In this document: positions 34,270 through 45,057 of the stretch, piece after piece
How the letters are laid out: each line of letters starts with the position of its first letter
Numbering within the stretch: position 1 is the first letter of the stretch
NCBI GenBank assembly: GCA_030490835.1
Contig: CM059975.1
Location: 33,388,133-33,452,132 of the forward strand
DNA: 64,000 nucleotides
Direction: 5' to 3'
Origin: Annona cherimola
Taxonomy: Eukaryota > Streptophyta > Magnoliopsida > Magnoliales > Annonaceae
Made by a program: the position numbers and the translations under genes
Notes under the pieces: model-generated
Databases searched by the model: none
Told to the model about the DNA's origin: nothing
Seen by the model: the letters and a program-made list of their open reading frames with translations, nothing else

Positions 34270-34608
34270 TGGCTCGTACAACTACCAACCTGATTCTTGG
34301 AAAAATCATTTAAGGTAAATCCTCCTCCTCCACAGGGCAAAAAATGGGAAAAAAAGATCTCCTATCGCCTGAGAAGCGCTAGCTTTTATCAAAACCAAGT
34401 TAGAGCCAGGTGATTGATAATTCTGTCCCAGCTTCGGTTTCGCCTCTGCTACCAAGCATTAAGCATCAAAACCAACCATCACATAAGGGTGACAAAAATG
34501 CCCAGAATGTCTCGGCATAAAACCAGAGTTACGAGGCCCAAATTCGTTATTGACGTTTCATAAATTTGTATACAGAGTGCAGTTCAAACAGTAGAAAAAG
34601 CAGGGCAC

Positions 34609-34636
34609 AAAAAAAAAAAAAAAAAAAAAAAAAAAA
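34609..34636 (+). repeat. poly(A) run of about 26 bases
   Basis: An uninterrupted A-run. On the gene strand it is a poly(T) stretch shortly downstream of the proposed 5' UTR donor. Confidence 0.9.
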
Positions 34637-35036
34637 CAGAGATCAAATTCAACAGCAAGCAAGTATTTTGACAGAACTTTATACCTGGAATTTACTCTCA
34701 GTTTCGGAAAAACACATAAAGCGTAGCTAAAGGTAGAAATTGAAAAAAAATTCTCCTCGGATTTCCGTCGAATGCTTGCGAGCTTCTGCAAAACGTCCGC
34801 CTCACAAGTACAACCCAAGGCCGATTGGAATTGGAATTAAGAATCGAGAATCACTTGGAAAAATTATGGATAAGTAATCGAGGGTGCGGTTGTAGATCCG
34901 ATAACCCACTTGATTGATCCCAGCTCGAAACGGTTAAGCAGTTTGAAAGAAATGAAATTTCGAAATTTGAGGCTGTTTAGGTGATGGGTAGAGAGAGAGG
35001 AGGGGGATTTTTACCGATTCAGAATTTTTTCTCACC

Positions 35037-35060
35037 TAGGGTTTCCATTTATAGAATATT
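35037..35060 (-). promoter_or_regulatory. TATA box and telo-box of the AT-hook gene
   Basis: On the gene strand TTCTATAAATGG (35049-35060) is followed by AAACCCTAGG (35035-35044) and then a TC-rich start region (CCTCTCTCTCTACCC, about 34985-35003). The distance to the TC-rich tract fits a transcription start near 35015-35025. Predicted from motifs only. Confidence 0.6.
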
Positions 35061-36420
35061 ATTTGCATCGTCGCCCCGCCAACCTTGCAATTTGCATATT
35101 ACTTTTAATTCTTTTATTTGCATATTACGGAATGCTAACCTACCTTTCCACGCTCTCATGATCACAGTCACCACACTTTTATTTCAAAAATGAATTTCCC
35201 CTTCTATTTTTTATTTATTCCTTTTATGGATAGGTTTATTGATTTTATGCATATTGTTTTTTATTTTATTTTTATATCTTTTCTCCTTTTACTTGGAGCT
35301 CGCAAAGCAATTCTTTGCATTTCCCCCTTGTTTGTAAGTTATTGTTTTATCCACATAATTATTTAATTTAAATAATTTTCCACATAATTGTTTGAATTTA
35401 ATAAATATCCACATAATTATGTGAATTTAATAAGTATCAGTTATTTGAACTTAGTAAGAGCACCTAATAATTTGCCGTGAAGTATCCCATATTCTGTTCT
35501 TCTTAACTGTTCAAGGTCATAGAAAAGTTCAAAAACTTCTAAATTTATTGAAAATCAGAGAATTTCATATTCTTCTAAAAAAACGTAATTCATTTTGACG
35601 CATAAATTTTCTTTTTTGACGCATAGATTTGTACATATACTTGATGTACCTTACTTAATTAGGAGCATGATAGCTAACCTGCGGTGAATTTTTAAAATAT
35701 TTTTGTTTTCTTTTCATTTTTAATCTATCATTTTTGTTGTAAATATTAAAAAAACAAAAAACATTTACTCATCTCACGCGCCTCTCGTGTACGGTAAAGG
35801 GTAAAAAAAAATTATTTTTGAAAATTTGTAAAAAGTATGTATAAAAATTTTAAAAATAATAAACTTTGATATATAAAATAAATACAAGAGGTGAATAATT
35901 AAAAGTAAAACAAACGGATGGTAAATGATTAAAATATCTAATTAATAATTAAACATGTAGATAATAAGTAAAAAATAAATTCCTTAACATCGTATAATAA
36001 TTGTGTGATTCATCATTCAAAAGGAGGTAAAAAGTTAAGTATTTTCTCGTTCTTAAATAGGCTCTTGAATCTTTTTGCTGGTTTTTATTTAAGTTTTTGT
36101 AATAAAGGTTGCTTTCCTTGACCAAGTCTTAAGTAAAACTGTTTTCTTGAACTAATCTTGTGTCGTATTTTGTTTCAAATTCTTTCGTTCTAAAAAATTG
36201 ACACCACTCATCAGTTTGATTGAAGGTAAAAAAAACTTTTTGAAATATAAAACTTTTATATAATATGATAAGAGTAATAATTAGAAGTAAAGATAATAAA
36301 AATAAATCAACAAGATAATTATATGAAAAGATATACAATATAATTAAAATGTAAAAATAAGAATTAAGATGTCAAATCATATGAAATGTATGTAAAAAGG
36401 AAGGAAAAAGGATAAGAATT
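35060..36420. repeat. segmental duplication, copy 1
   Basis: Colinear blocks shared with 37435-38960: TTGCATCGTCGCC / CAATTTGCATATTAC, TTTATTGATTTTATGCATAT, ACATAATTGTTTGAATT, AAACTTCTAAATTT, AGGCT(C/T)TTGAATCTTTTTG, CACTTGTTAGTTTGGT-like blocks. The copies differ by many substitutions and indels, so the duplication is old; the period is about 2.35 kb. Copy 1 starts just upstream of the AT-hook promoter. Confidence 0.75.
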
Positions 36421-36454
36421 CCGCATTTGTAACATAGTATTAGCTTTACTATTA

Positions 36455-36975
36455 GGGTGTGTTTGGTATTTAACAAAACTTTTAAAAAAATTTAATGAAA
36501 AATTATTGTGTAAATTTTTTTTAAATGATATAAACGAAATATTATGATTGGAACATGATAAAAAAAAAGTAAAGAAACAAAAATTAAAATAAATAGGCTA
36601 ATTATGTGAAAATTTACAGAAAAATAATTATACAAAAATATATTAAGATTAAAAAAAGAATAGTTGTTGATACAAAAACATAATTAAAAAGTAAGATAAT
36701 TATACAGAAAGATGTGAAAAACAATTATAAAAAGAATGGTTATTGAGGATAAAAAAATTTAAATTAAATAATTTTAGGATGTATTTGATATTTGATAAAA
36801 ATTAAAAGTTTTTTCTATAAATTTTTTTAAAATTAGAGAAGTAATGTGTTGTTATAGAGATAATGATGAAAAATAAGTAATTCCACCAGAAACTTCTAAA
36901 AAATAATTAAAATAAGAAGTTACAAAAAATAAAAAGTTTTATGGCAAAATGTTTTCATGATTACCAAACACACCA
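36455..36975 (+). mobile_element. composite Tourist-like MITE (two copies head to tail) with TTA target duplication
   Basis: Left end GGGTGTGTTTGGTA after TTA (36452-36454); right end CCAAACACACCA before TTA (36976-36978). Halfway, at about 36778, a second left-like end GGATGTATTTGATA begins, so two family members are fused or one inserted in the other's end. Confidence 0.65.
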
Positions 36976-37109
36976 TTAGATTAGATTGACAAGTTTATAA
37001 AAATACCAAGCACATCCTAATATCTCACTAATTTTATGTTACTTCTTAACTCAATCCCAAACTTGTTTGTAATCAAGGATGGTAAAGTGTCATCCATTTA
37101 TATAAATAT

Positions 37110-37434
37110 TGGGTACATTTGGCAATTAAGAAAACATGTTAAGTTAAAAATTTTCACTTTCCATAACTTCACTATTTTTTAATTATTTTTTCACATCTTC
37201 CTATACAACTACCATACTTTTTAATTATTTGTACACAACTCCTTACACAACCAACTCATCTATTTTAACTTTGTTCTCTTTACACAACTCCTTACACAAC
37301 CAAGTCATCTATTTTAACTTTGTTCTCTTTACCACTCATTATTATTTCCATCATATCACATCATTTATATCAATTGTATAACTTTTATACTAAAAATTTT
37401 TCATTTAAAGATTTTATAATTCCGAGACATGCTC
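37110..37434 (-). mobile_element. Tourist-like MITE, inverted, with internal 49-bp duplication
   Basis: Starts GGGTACATTTGGCA and carries the inverse core (ACAACTACCATACTTTTTAA, CTCATTATTATTTCCATC). The block from CACAACTCCTTACACAACCA to TTTGTTCTCTTT occurs twice in tandem (about 37228-37276 and 37277-37325). Confidence 0.65.
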
Positions 37435-38960
37435 ATTATTTGCATCGTTGCCTGCCAATATTGCAATTTGCATATTACCTGCTTTTGCAAATACACTCAT
37501 GATTGCAATCACCACTCTTCCCTTTACCCCAGATGTGTTTCACTATTATTGTCTTTTACCAAAAAAAAAATTTTCGTTCATTTTTTGCTTTATTCGTTTT
37601 ATGGGTAGCTTTATTGATTTTATGCATATTGTTTTTTTATTTTTATATCTTTTCTTTTTCATTTGGGGTTCTCCAAAGAATTCTTTAATTTGCTTTTTTT
37701 CCCACCTTTAGTAACTTATCATTTTATCTACGTAATTACTTGAATTTAAATAAATGTCCAAATAATTGTTTGAATTGAATAAGTACCCACATAATTTTTT
37801 CAATTTAATAAGTATCGATTGTTTGAATTTAGTAAGGACACCTAATAAAGTGTCATGAAGAAAACCATCTCCGTTATTCTTGATTGTTCAAGGTTATAAA
37901 CAAAAAAAAAACTTCTAAATTTGTTTAAAATCATTGAATTTCATATTCCCTCAACAAAAAGGCTATCCATTATAACACACAAATTTCTACATATAATTGA
38001 TGTATCTTAGTTAATTATCACTTTGTAATCTAAGAAATTAACAAAAAAAAGTTACAAACGAAATGTGCTTAAGAAAAAGTAAAATAAAAAAAATTGATGT
38101 GCAATGCAGCACGACAACTAAAAGTAATATATATATATGATAAGTGATTGAATATATCTAATCAATGATTAAAATATAGACAGTAATGAAAAAAATGAAA
38201 ATAAATTCATTGATATAATACGATAATTGTGCGGTGCATCATTTAAAAAAGGTAAAAAAGGAATTAAAGATTGTCATCCTTTAATAGGCTTTTGAATCTT
38301 TTTGTTGATTATTATTTAAGTTTTTTTATAATAAAAGTTGTTTTTCCCTTTCACTTACCAACTCTTAAATAGGTGCTTTTACCATCACGGCAATGCCGTA
38401 GTGGTACACACTTTTAGATGATACGGCGATAGCATAGTATCACGTCTTGCCAGGTGTTTATTTGCAATTTCTTCTAAAATTGGAGTTTTACAAATTCCTC
38501 CCTTGAGGTTATATTATTTACAAAAAAAATTCTCTATGGTGTAAAGGTTGTGAAGGGTGTTTGATTGTAATATTAGTTGTCACTTTGTATTAAATATCAA
38601 TCAAAAATAGAAGTGTTTTCTAAAACCAATCTTTTGTTGCAGCTTGTTTCATAGCATTTCTTTTCCAAAGTTGATATCACTTGTTAGTTTGGTATGAGGT
38701 TAAAAAAACGAAAAAAAAAATTTGAAAATTGAAAAAGTCATATGAGACGACAAGGGTAACACTTAGGAGTAAAGAGAATAAAAATAAAATAATAAATATA
38801 ACTATATGAAAATATGAAAATTTATTAATATGTAGAAATAATAGAACAACAAAGTAGTCAAAAGTTAAGATATTACACCATATACAATGGATGTATAAAG
38901 GAATGTTAACATTTTTCTTACTTCATACCAAAAGAACTCCATATTTATAATTTAGTATTA
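37435..38960. repeat. segmental duplication, copy 2
   Basis: Counterpart of 35060-36420. Carries an extra ~230-bp segment (about 38385-38620; CACGGCAATGCCGTAG...) that copy 1 lacks. No gene in it. Confidence 0.7.
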
Positions 38961-39009
38961 GCTTATCTAGTAATCTCACTAATTTTCTATTGCTTCTAAC
39001 TCAACTTAG

Positions 39010-39235
39010 TGGGGGATGGGATGAGAAAATTTTCATTTCTCCTAAATTTTTTTCCTCACCTTTCACATCTCCTCATACAATTGTCATATTTATTTTAGTT
39101 TTTTTTCTTTATTTCTAATCATTGTTTCAATCATATCATATCATTGCTCTCTTCATATCACATCATTATTCTAATTATTTTAAAAAAATTACCAAAAATT
39201 TTCTTTATTTTTTCTTTATTCTCAAACGAATCTTA
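39010..39235 (-). mobile_element. Tourist-like MITE relic, heavily eroded
   Basis: Inverse core fragments (TTCACATCTCCTCATACAAT, ATCATTGTTTCAATCATATC, ATATCACATCATTATT) and a right edge TCTCAAACGAATCTTA. Ends not reliable. Confidence 0.4.
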
Positions 39236-40836
39236 ACATTCAGCTAGTTTGTAATCAAGGATAGACTAGCGGCATATACTTCTATTGAAATATTTTTAAT
39301 AAGCTTTCCCGATATATTCATATCAAGGTGTAAGCATTTAAAACTAATGAATTGTTTTAAGTATCAATGTTCAAGGAACAACTAAATTGTAAATGAAATG
39401 CATGTAATAATTATTGAAAATCTATTGGTCAATTGTTCAATGATCTATTTCTTAAGATCATGAGATGCATGCATGTACAATAATAATAATATAATATGAT
39501 TCAATAAAATGCCACATACATTAAGCCATTATAATTTAACATGGCATATTGGTATTCAATTGGATTGGGAATGAATAGGTCAAAATAAACATAAATGAAA
39601 CTTCAATACTTGTTGATATGACCTCATTCATTCTATTATGTGCATACAATGATGAGATATCTTTCACTTCAATGAGGTGATTATAGAAGGTTATTTATAG
39701 TGAAGATTTTAACTCATAGTATAATTCTTAACCACCACAATTTATCCTCCTTAGTTCCACGAGGAGCTAAACATCAATGAGAACTTCAAATGCTCCACGG
39801 CTTCAAACAAAAATACAATTCTAACGTGTGTTATGTGTGGACGACTTTAACAAATAAACAAAAATATTCTCTAACACGGATCATATGTAAGCGTGTTATA
39901 TTTTATTATTTTTAAAAATATAAATAACTCACTACAAGCTTGCCATTAGAACATAACATTTACAAGTAATCATTATTTTAAAACACTTTTGTCAACACTC
40001 TAAAGAGAATAATTGTGAACTTTCAATTTTATAAAATTTGATACGAATGTAGCACTTGTAAATATGTAACTAAGGTACACATAAAATATGATCATGCTAT
40101 AAAAAATTATTAAATTACAGTATTATGTTCAACATAGCTACTAACAAAAAATTCATTATTTATATTATTTGAATTCATGTTATTCACATGTTTGATCACT
40201 GTTAGGATGGCTAAAGAAATTGACTAAAAATTTGAGATTTAAGGTTTGAATATCCCTTGGATCAAAATTTTGATATATTTATTCTATTTTATTATTTTCA
40301 TTCAACTAATAGAATTAATTATTTTAATTTTAAAAATGATATATAAACAAAAATGGTAAATTATATTGTATGAACATTAATTAAAGGGAGTAGGGTGGCA
40401 AGGCTTATTAATAATAGTTAAAAGATTAATAACTGGTTTTTATGTGGCATATTATCAACCAAGATTAAAAAACAAAAAAATTAATTAAAAATTTTGCTAT
40501 AAAGCAGCAAACTCTTGTTGAAACGAGAGGAGATGAAACAATAGACAATATAAAGAGAAAGAGAAAGAGAGAGAATAAAGGAATGAGGGATTTTAATCAA
40601 GTTTATATCAGTCATCGATCATTATCATTCAGATTAATTATTATTTATTTTGTCTTCTTTTCTAAATTCAGCAATGTTTAACCGCAAGAATCAATCTAAA
40701 TCATTGAATCGAGAGGTTACGACTCAAATTTGAATAATAGAATTAGTTGTCCATAAAAATTAGATTTAATAAATCTGATTAAGATGAATTTTAATTCAAT
40801 AATTAGAGGTTTTTGATACTAGAGGATGGGGCATGA
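39236..40836. other. AT-rich intergenic DNA, nothing recognised
   Basis: No gene, terminal repeat or coding relic was recognised. It contains A/T-rich runs and a GAGAAAGAGAAAGAGAGAG purine tract (40553-40575). Confidence 0.4.
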
Positions 40837-41127
40837 TCAAAGATTTTTACTTGAGAAAATTTTGCCTTGATCAAAAATGGGCCCAAATAAATCTTGTTTC
40901 AATAAATAGCAAAAGGATGATCTTAACCATCGAATCGTAATTGCGTGCATAATTTGAATGATCATTTGTTGCTCAACTGTTTTAATATCAGGATAAATCC
41001 ATTCAAGTTGTTCGTTATAATATTCACGACGATTTATGGATGTTTTTATTTCTAATGCTTGTCGTAAAAAATATTCATAGTCTCGAAGTAATCTTAATTT
41101 CTTAACTAATATAGAAATCACAATCAT
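40837..41127 (-). CDS. short ORF downstream of the pararetroviral leader (96 aa)
   Basis: Begins with ATG about 32 nt after the AATAAA signal of the viral leader region and reads 96 residues without stop; rich in charged and aromatic residues. By position it would be the first ORF of the next genome unit. I do not recognise the product; no known domain is claimed. Confidence 0.4.
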   Translation of the reverse strand: MIVISILVKKLRLLRDYEYFLRQALEIKTSINRREYYNEQLEWIYPDIKTVEQQMIIQIMHAITIRWLRSSFCYLLKQDLFGPIFDQGKIFSSKNL

Positions 41128-41158
41128 AAAGACAAAAAGAAATTGACAAAAGATCTAA

Positions 41159-41425
41159 TTTATTTTAAACAAAGACAAACTTTCTTACAGAGAGAGATCG
41201 TCGGAGAGCTTCTTGAACAACTACTCAGATGAACCTTAAGCACACTTGCACACTTATTCTAGACTGGGCTCTGAGATCTCTATTTTTTCGATGCCCTTAC
41301 AACTGACTCAAGACTCTAATTTATAGAGAGAAAAAGCAAACATCGGATTAGAAATAATTTCAAATCCGTGGATTACAAAGGGTGATAAATCCGGAGCGCC
41401 GAAAGTAAGAATGACGTGTCCTCGA
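41159..41425 (-). promoter_or_regulatory. pararetroviral promoter and poly(A) signal
   Basis: On the minus strand: an ACGT-core element (complement of TGACGTG, 41412-41418), then a TATA box (TATAAAT, 41319-41325), then AATAAA at 41164-41159. The signal lies about 130-135 nt beyond the expected start site near 41295. A TGACG-type element ~90 bp upstream of TATA and a poly(A) signal shortly after the start site are the layout of the 35S-type promoter and terminally redundant transcript of caulimovirids. Activity is not implied. Confidence 0.6.
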
Positions 41426-41552
41426 ATGGAGTCGTACAACATCTACTTTATAAAGGCGTCGACAGCTTTTATAAATCTTCTTTTAAGAAGATAAGATCTT
41501 TTGACTTTAGCTTTTTCTTTTATAAAGTCTCTAGCTTTTTATCACATCAATT

Positions 41553-42641
41553 TTATGGCGATAAAGAGGCAGATGAGATGTCCATGTCATCATCATCTAT
41601 CTGGCTATCAAACAGGAACTCAAACGCCTTTAGCTTTTGCTCATTTTCTGATAATCTCGGGAAATCCTTCTTTACCATCAAGAGGGCGGATTTGAAGGCT
41701 TCTTTAGTTTCCATTGAGGTCTTCAGGTCCTTCAAAGAAGTGAATTGCCTGGGAGAGGAACATAAGGCTTCTGATACTTTGGATGCTTTTTGAGCGGCAT
41801 ATTTCTTTTGCCAAGCTTGTTTATTGAGTATAAGATCATAATCAAAATTTGGTAACCATTTTAGGTAGGAGGTATAAGTTATAAATGATGTAGTTTCTGA
41901 ATCAATATAGAAAAAGAAATCCCATCTGATGATCCAAGGAATAGATTCTTGAATTATAAAATCATTTAATTTATGAACATCCGAAATATTGAAAGAGATG
42001 TGAGGTATAAGATCATTTGGAATAATTGATTTTTCAAAACTCCAGTGTTCCCAAAATTTCTCATAAAACCAAACTGGGATATCTTGAGATGGATTTATAA
42101 GGTTGAAGCGGATCCACCAGGAATGGGAAAATAATAAATTTTTCCTTAAAAATACTTTTTTCCAAGCTTCCTGATAATCCCAAAAATTATACTTGGGATA
42201 AGTATAAAGTCTTCTCTGAACATCTGGAAAAGGGATATAAGAATTTGGATCACTGGCGTGCTAGTTTTCCAGAGATAAAATCTTTTTTATAAACATTTTG
42301 GAGTATATGATCATATCACTGTCTTTCTTTGTAACATGCTCCAAAGTTATAGAATTGGTTTCTAATAAAATCCTTTCATAAAATTTCACATTTTTTCCTG
42401 AAGCATAAGGAATGAACCATTCAAATTTCGGGAGATACTTCTGAAAAAAATTTCTGGAAGTTTCTCGAATAATTTTGTTTTCTTTGTCATCGGAAGAAAA
42501 TTGATATTCTTCAAGAACATTTTTCTTGCGTAACTCAAAATCAGGTTTTTCAAGATATAGAAAAATTTGATCATTATACATCTCGAAATTATAATTCTTT
42601 GGAGAAGGGGTTATAGCTGGGGAAGATCTTGAAGTAGCCAT
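41553..42641 (-). pseudogene. ORF after RNase H in the pararetrovirus, 363 codons with one internal amber codon
   Basis: Starts with ATG at 42641 and stays in one frame to the stop at 41553, except for a single TAG as codon 127 (42261-42263). The C-terminal end is acidic (a run of D residues near 41577-41590). By position it is comparable to the reading frame that follows the polymerase in several caulimovirids, but no function is recognised. It is the least damaged reading frame of the element. Confidence 0.6.
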
Positions 42642-42659
42642 TACTTCTTTCCCTATAAA

Positions 42660-43545
42660 AATTCTCTGGACAAAAAGTCAGGAAGAGAATTATTTTTTCC
42701 ATTAATATATTCAATTTCAAAATCAAATTGGGCAAGTGTGGCCTGCTATCTATCAAATATATGTTTGAAAACTTCATTTTTTACATCCTTTTCTATAACA
42801 TGCTTAGCAGTTTTACAATCTACCCTTAATAGAAATGGTTTGTTCATATCTCCTTGAAATTTCGAAACACATAAAACTATGGCTAGCATTTCCTTTTTTA
42901 TAGTTGGGTACTTTTTTTCTGGTTTTATTCCATAGACCTGAAGTATATCGGACTAATTGTTCTTTATCTTCTTTAGTTTTTTGTTTTAGGATTCCTCCAT
43001 AACCTTCATCTGAGGCATCAGTTCCTACTATTTTGAATAATTCGGGATCTGCTAAATGAAGACGTGGAAGATATTTTACTTTTCTTTTTATGGGTGTGTT
43101 TGGCAACAAGAAAAAAATGTCAACATAAAACTTTTTAATCTAAAACTTTTCACTCTCCATAATTATTATATTTTTTAATTATTTTTTTATATTTTGTTAT
43201 ACAACTACCCTACTTTTCAATCATTTCTACACAACTACCCATACAATTAACCTATCTATTTTAACTTTATCATCTTTACTCTTCATCATTACCCCTATCA
43301 TATCACATCATTTGACAACTTTTACTCTCCAAAACTTTTCATCAAAAGTTTTATCAATTCCTAAACACACCCTATATTTTGAACTGCGTTTGTATGTTCT
43401 TGGGTCCAAGGAGGAGAATTTTTTCTTAATCTCTGCAAAAGGACTCCTCCATCAAAAGCCAAATTTTCATAGAATTCTGATACATAGTTTAAACATCCAA
43501 GAAACCTTTGTAACTGAGCTTTATCTTTTATTTAATCTGGAAATT
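42660..43545 (-). pseudogene. pararetroviral RNase H region, split by a MITE
   Basis: Minus-strand text contains the TDAS motif of the RNase H catalytic start (near 43015-43026), a decayed middle part with a frameshift near 42870, and the conserved domain end (LPDFLSRE, near 42690). The N-terminal part lies beyond the MITE at 43380-43530. The domain degrades RNA in replication intermediates. Dead by insertion, stops and frameshifts. Confidence 0.75.
43092..43372 (-). mobile_element. Tourist-like MITE, 281 bp, inserted in the pararetrovirus
   Basis: Ends GGGTGTGTTTGGCA and reverse complement GGGTGTGTTTAGGA; flanked by TAT at 43089-43091 and 43373-43375. The core is inverted relative to the 12992 copy. 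Removing it would bring the two RNase H parts together, so it postdates viral integration. Confidence 0.9.
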
Positions 43546-44360
43546 TTTCTGTAAATATTATAGCTCTATTAATAGGTTGAATCGTTTTGTTTTTGATACT
43601 GAAACCTAAAAATGTTATTTCTGTCTGGAATAATTTCATTTTTCTTTCTGATAAAACTAAACCATTTTGATGAATAATATTTTTAAATGTTTTTAAATGT
43701 CGCCAGTGTTGTTGTATAGAGTTAAAAAATATTAAGACATCATCTATATATACAATAATAAATTCACTATAAGTATAAAAGATATCATTCATAATATTCT
43801 GAAATTCTGATGGTGCATTTTTTAATCCAAAAGGCATAACATTCCATTCATAGTGTCCAAATGGAACATTAAAAGCAGTCTTATACTTATCTTCTTCTGC
43901 ATTTTGGATTTGCCAATATCCTGATTTAAGATCGAATTTTAAAAATAATTTAGCTTTTATAATTCTGTTTAATAAATCTTTTTTATTGGGTAAAGGATAT
44001 CGTATCCATTTTAACACTTTATTAAGAGGTTTATAATTTATTACTAATCTCGGAGTTCCCCTTTCAATTTCTGCAGCGTTATTAACATAGAAGGCTGAAC
44101 AACTCCAAGGAGATTTGCTGGGTCTGATTAGGTTTTTATCTAATAGAGTTTGTATTTCTTTTTTGCAAAATTCTAATAAATCGGTATTCATTTGTATAGG
44201 TCTTGCTTTAGTCGGAATTTTTTCTTCATTAAATCCTTCTATATAAGGTAATTTTACTATATGTTGTTTCCTGTTCCAAAATGCATTAGGAAACTCTGAA
44301 CATACCTCTTTTGCTAGTTTATTTTTAAATTCTTCAATAAGTTTTCTTAAATCACCTTGA
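43532..44360 (-). pseudogene. pararetroviral reverse transcriptase
   Basis: An open stretch 44191-43532 (219 codons) holds the RT fingers and palm: PRLVINYKPLN (near 44040), KFDLKSGYWQI (near 43925), and the catalytic YIDD (near 43745). Sequence before the first ATG (44360-44194) continues the same polyprotein upstream. It copies pregenomic RNA into DNA. The RT type with a Y-I-D-D box and K-RLVINYK is that of Caulimoviridae, close to Ty3/gypsy RT. This block alone is intact; its flanks are broken. Confidence 0.85.
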
Positions 44361-44370
44361 ATTTCCTTTT

Positions 44371-45027
44371 CTATATATTTATAGAATTTTTATCTTGAAG
44401 ATAGCAGAGAAAATTTTTCTTATAATTTAGGGTATCTTTTAATTCTACTAATAGAGATGCTTCAGAAGGTTTAATAAATGCAAATAGAGCTTCTTTAGTT
44501 TGTATTCCTTCATCTGTTACTGAAAAGGGCTTTAGAAGCTGAAGGAATGGCGTTCCTAAAATGATTTTCTGTTGCATGTTTTTAATTAATATAAATAACG
44601 TTTGTAAATATAATTTTTTATTACAAATGTGGGCTGAGGATAGTTTATATTTGACTATCATATCAGTCCCATCAACTGTGGCTATAGACGAATTTGTTGT
44701 TTCAAAATATTTTGGAGGTATAATTCATTCGTTTATGCAGTTAAGATCTGCTCCTGAATCAACCAACGTTATAAGGTTAATGGAAAAGTCTTCTGGAAAA
44801 TCAGGAACTCTTAAGGTTATTTTTACATACCACTTTTGTGATATAATTCTTTGGGCTTGTTCACATAAAGCATGTATTGAAGATTCCGCTTTGTCTTCTT
44901 TCATAATTTCATTTAAATGTTGTTCAAAATCTTCTTGATCATTTTTTTCTTGTTCAATATTGATTGATAATTCTTTTAATTCTAAAACTTGAATTCTATT
45001 TTTTAAATCAGCAATTTCTTTTTTCAT
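44371..45027 (-). pseudogene. pararetroviral aspartic protease region
   Basis: Two same-frame open stretches (45027-44725 and 44661-44371) separated by a stop. The first ends with the catalytic LVDSGADLN (D-S-G-A). The second holds the downstream flap and the ILGTPFLQ motif of retroviral-type proteases. The protease processes the polyprotein. A coiled-coil-like leader rich in E, K and L precedes it. Confidence 0.75.
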
Positions 45028-45057
45028 TTCTTTAATTTCTTGAGATAGCTCGATGGT

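Larger units (their letters stand above)
32495..34684 (-). other. probable 5' UTR intron of the AT-hook gene (2,190 bp)
   Basis: Inference from splice-like signals. A donor TTCCAG|GTATAA ends a GC-richer upstream exon at 34685, and an acceptor TCCTACAG precedes 32494, 55 bp before the ATG. The interval has no coding signal. It contains an (AAT)n microsatellite at 34243-34269 and an A-run at 34611-34636. Other splice sites are possible. Confidence 0.5.

Noticed and set aside
33941..34309. 122-codon open frame on the minus strand near the (AAT)n repeat
   Set aside because: Contains a poly-Y stretch from the microsatellite and no domain; sits in the proposed 5' UTR intron.
34558..34818. 86-codon frame in the 5' UTR region of the AT-hook gene
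   Set aside because: Opens with TTG, runs through a poly(T) tract and crosses the proposed splice donor; not a credible protein.
41416..41793. 125-codon plus-strand frame in the pararetrovirus
   Set aside because: Mirror of the minus-strand viral reading frame; opposite-strand shadow.
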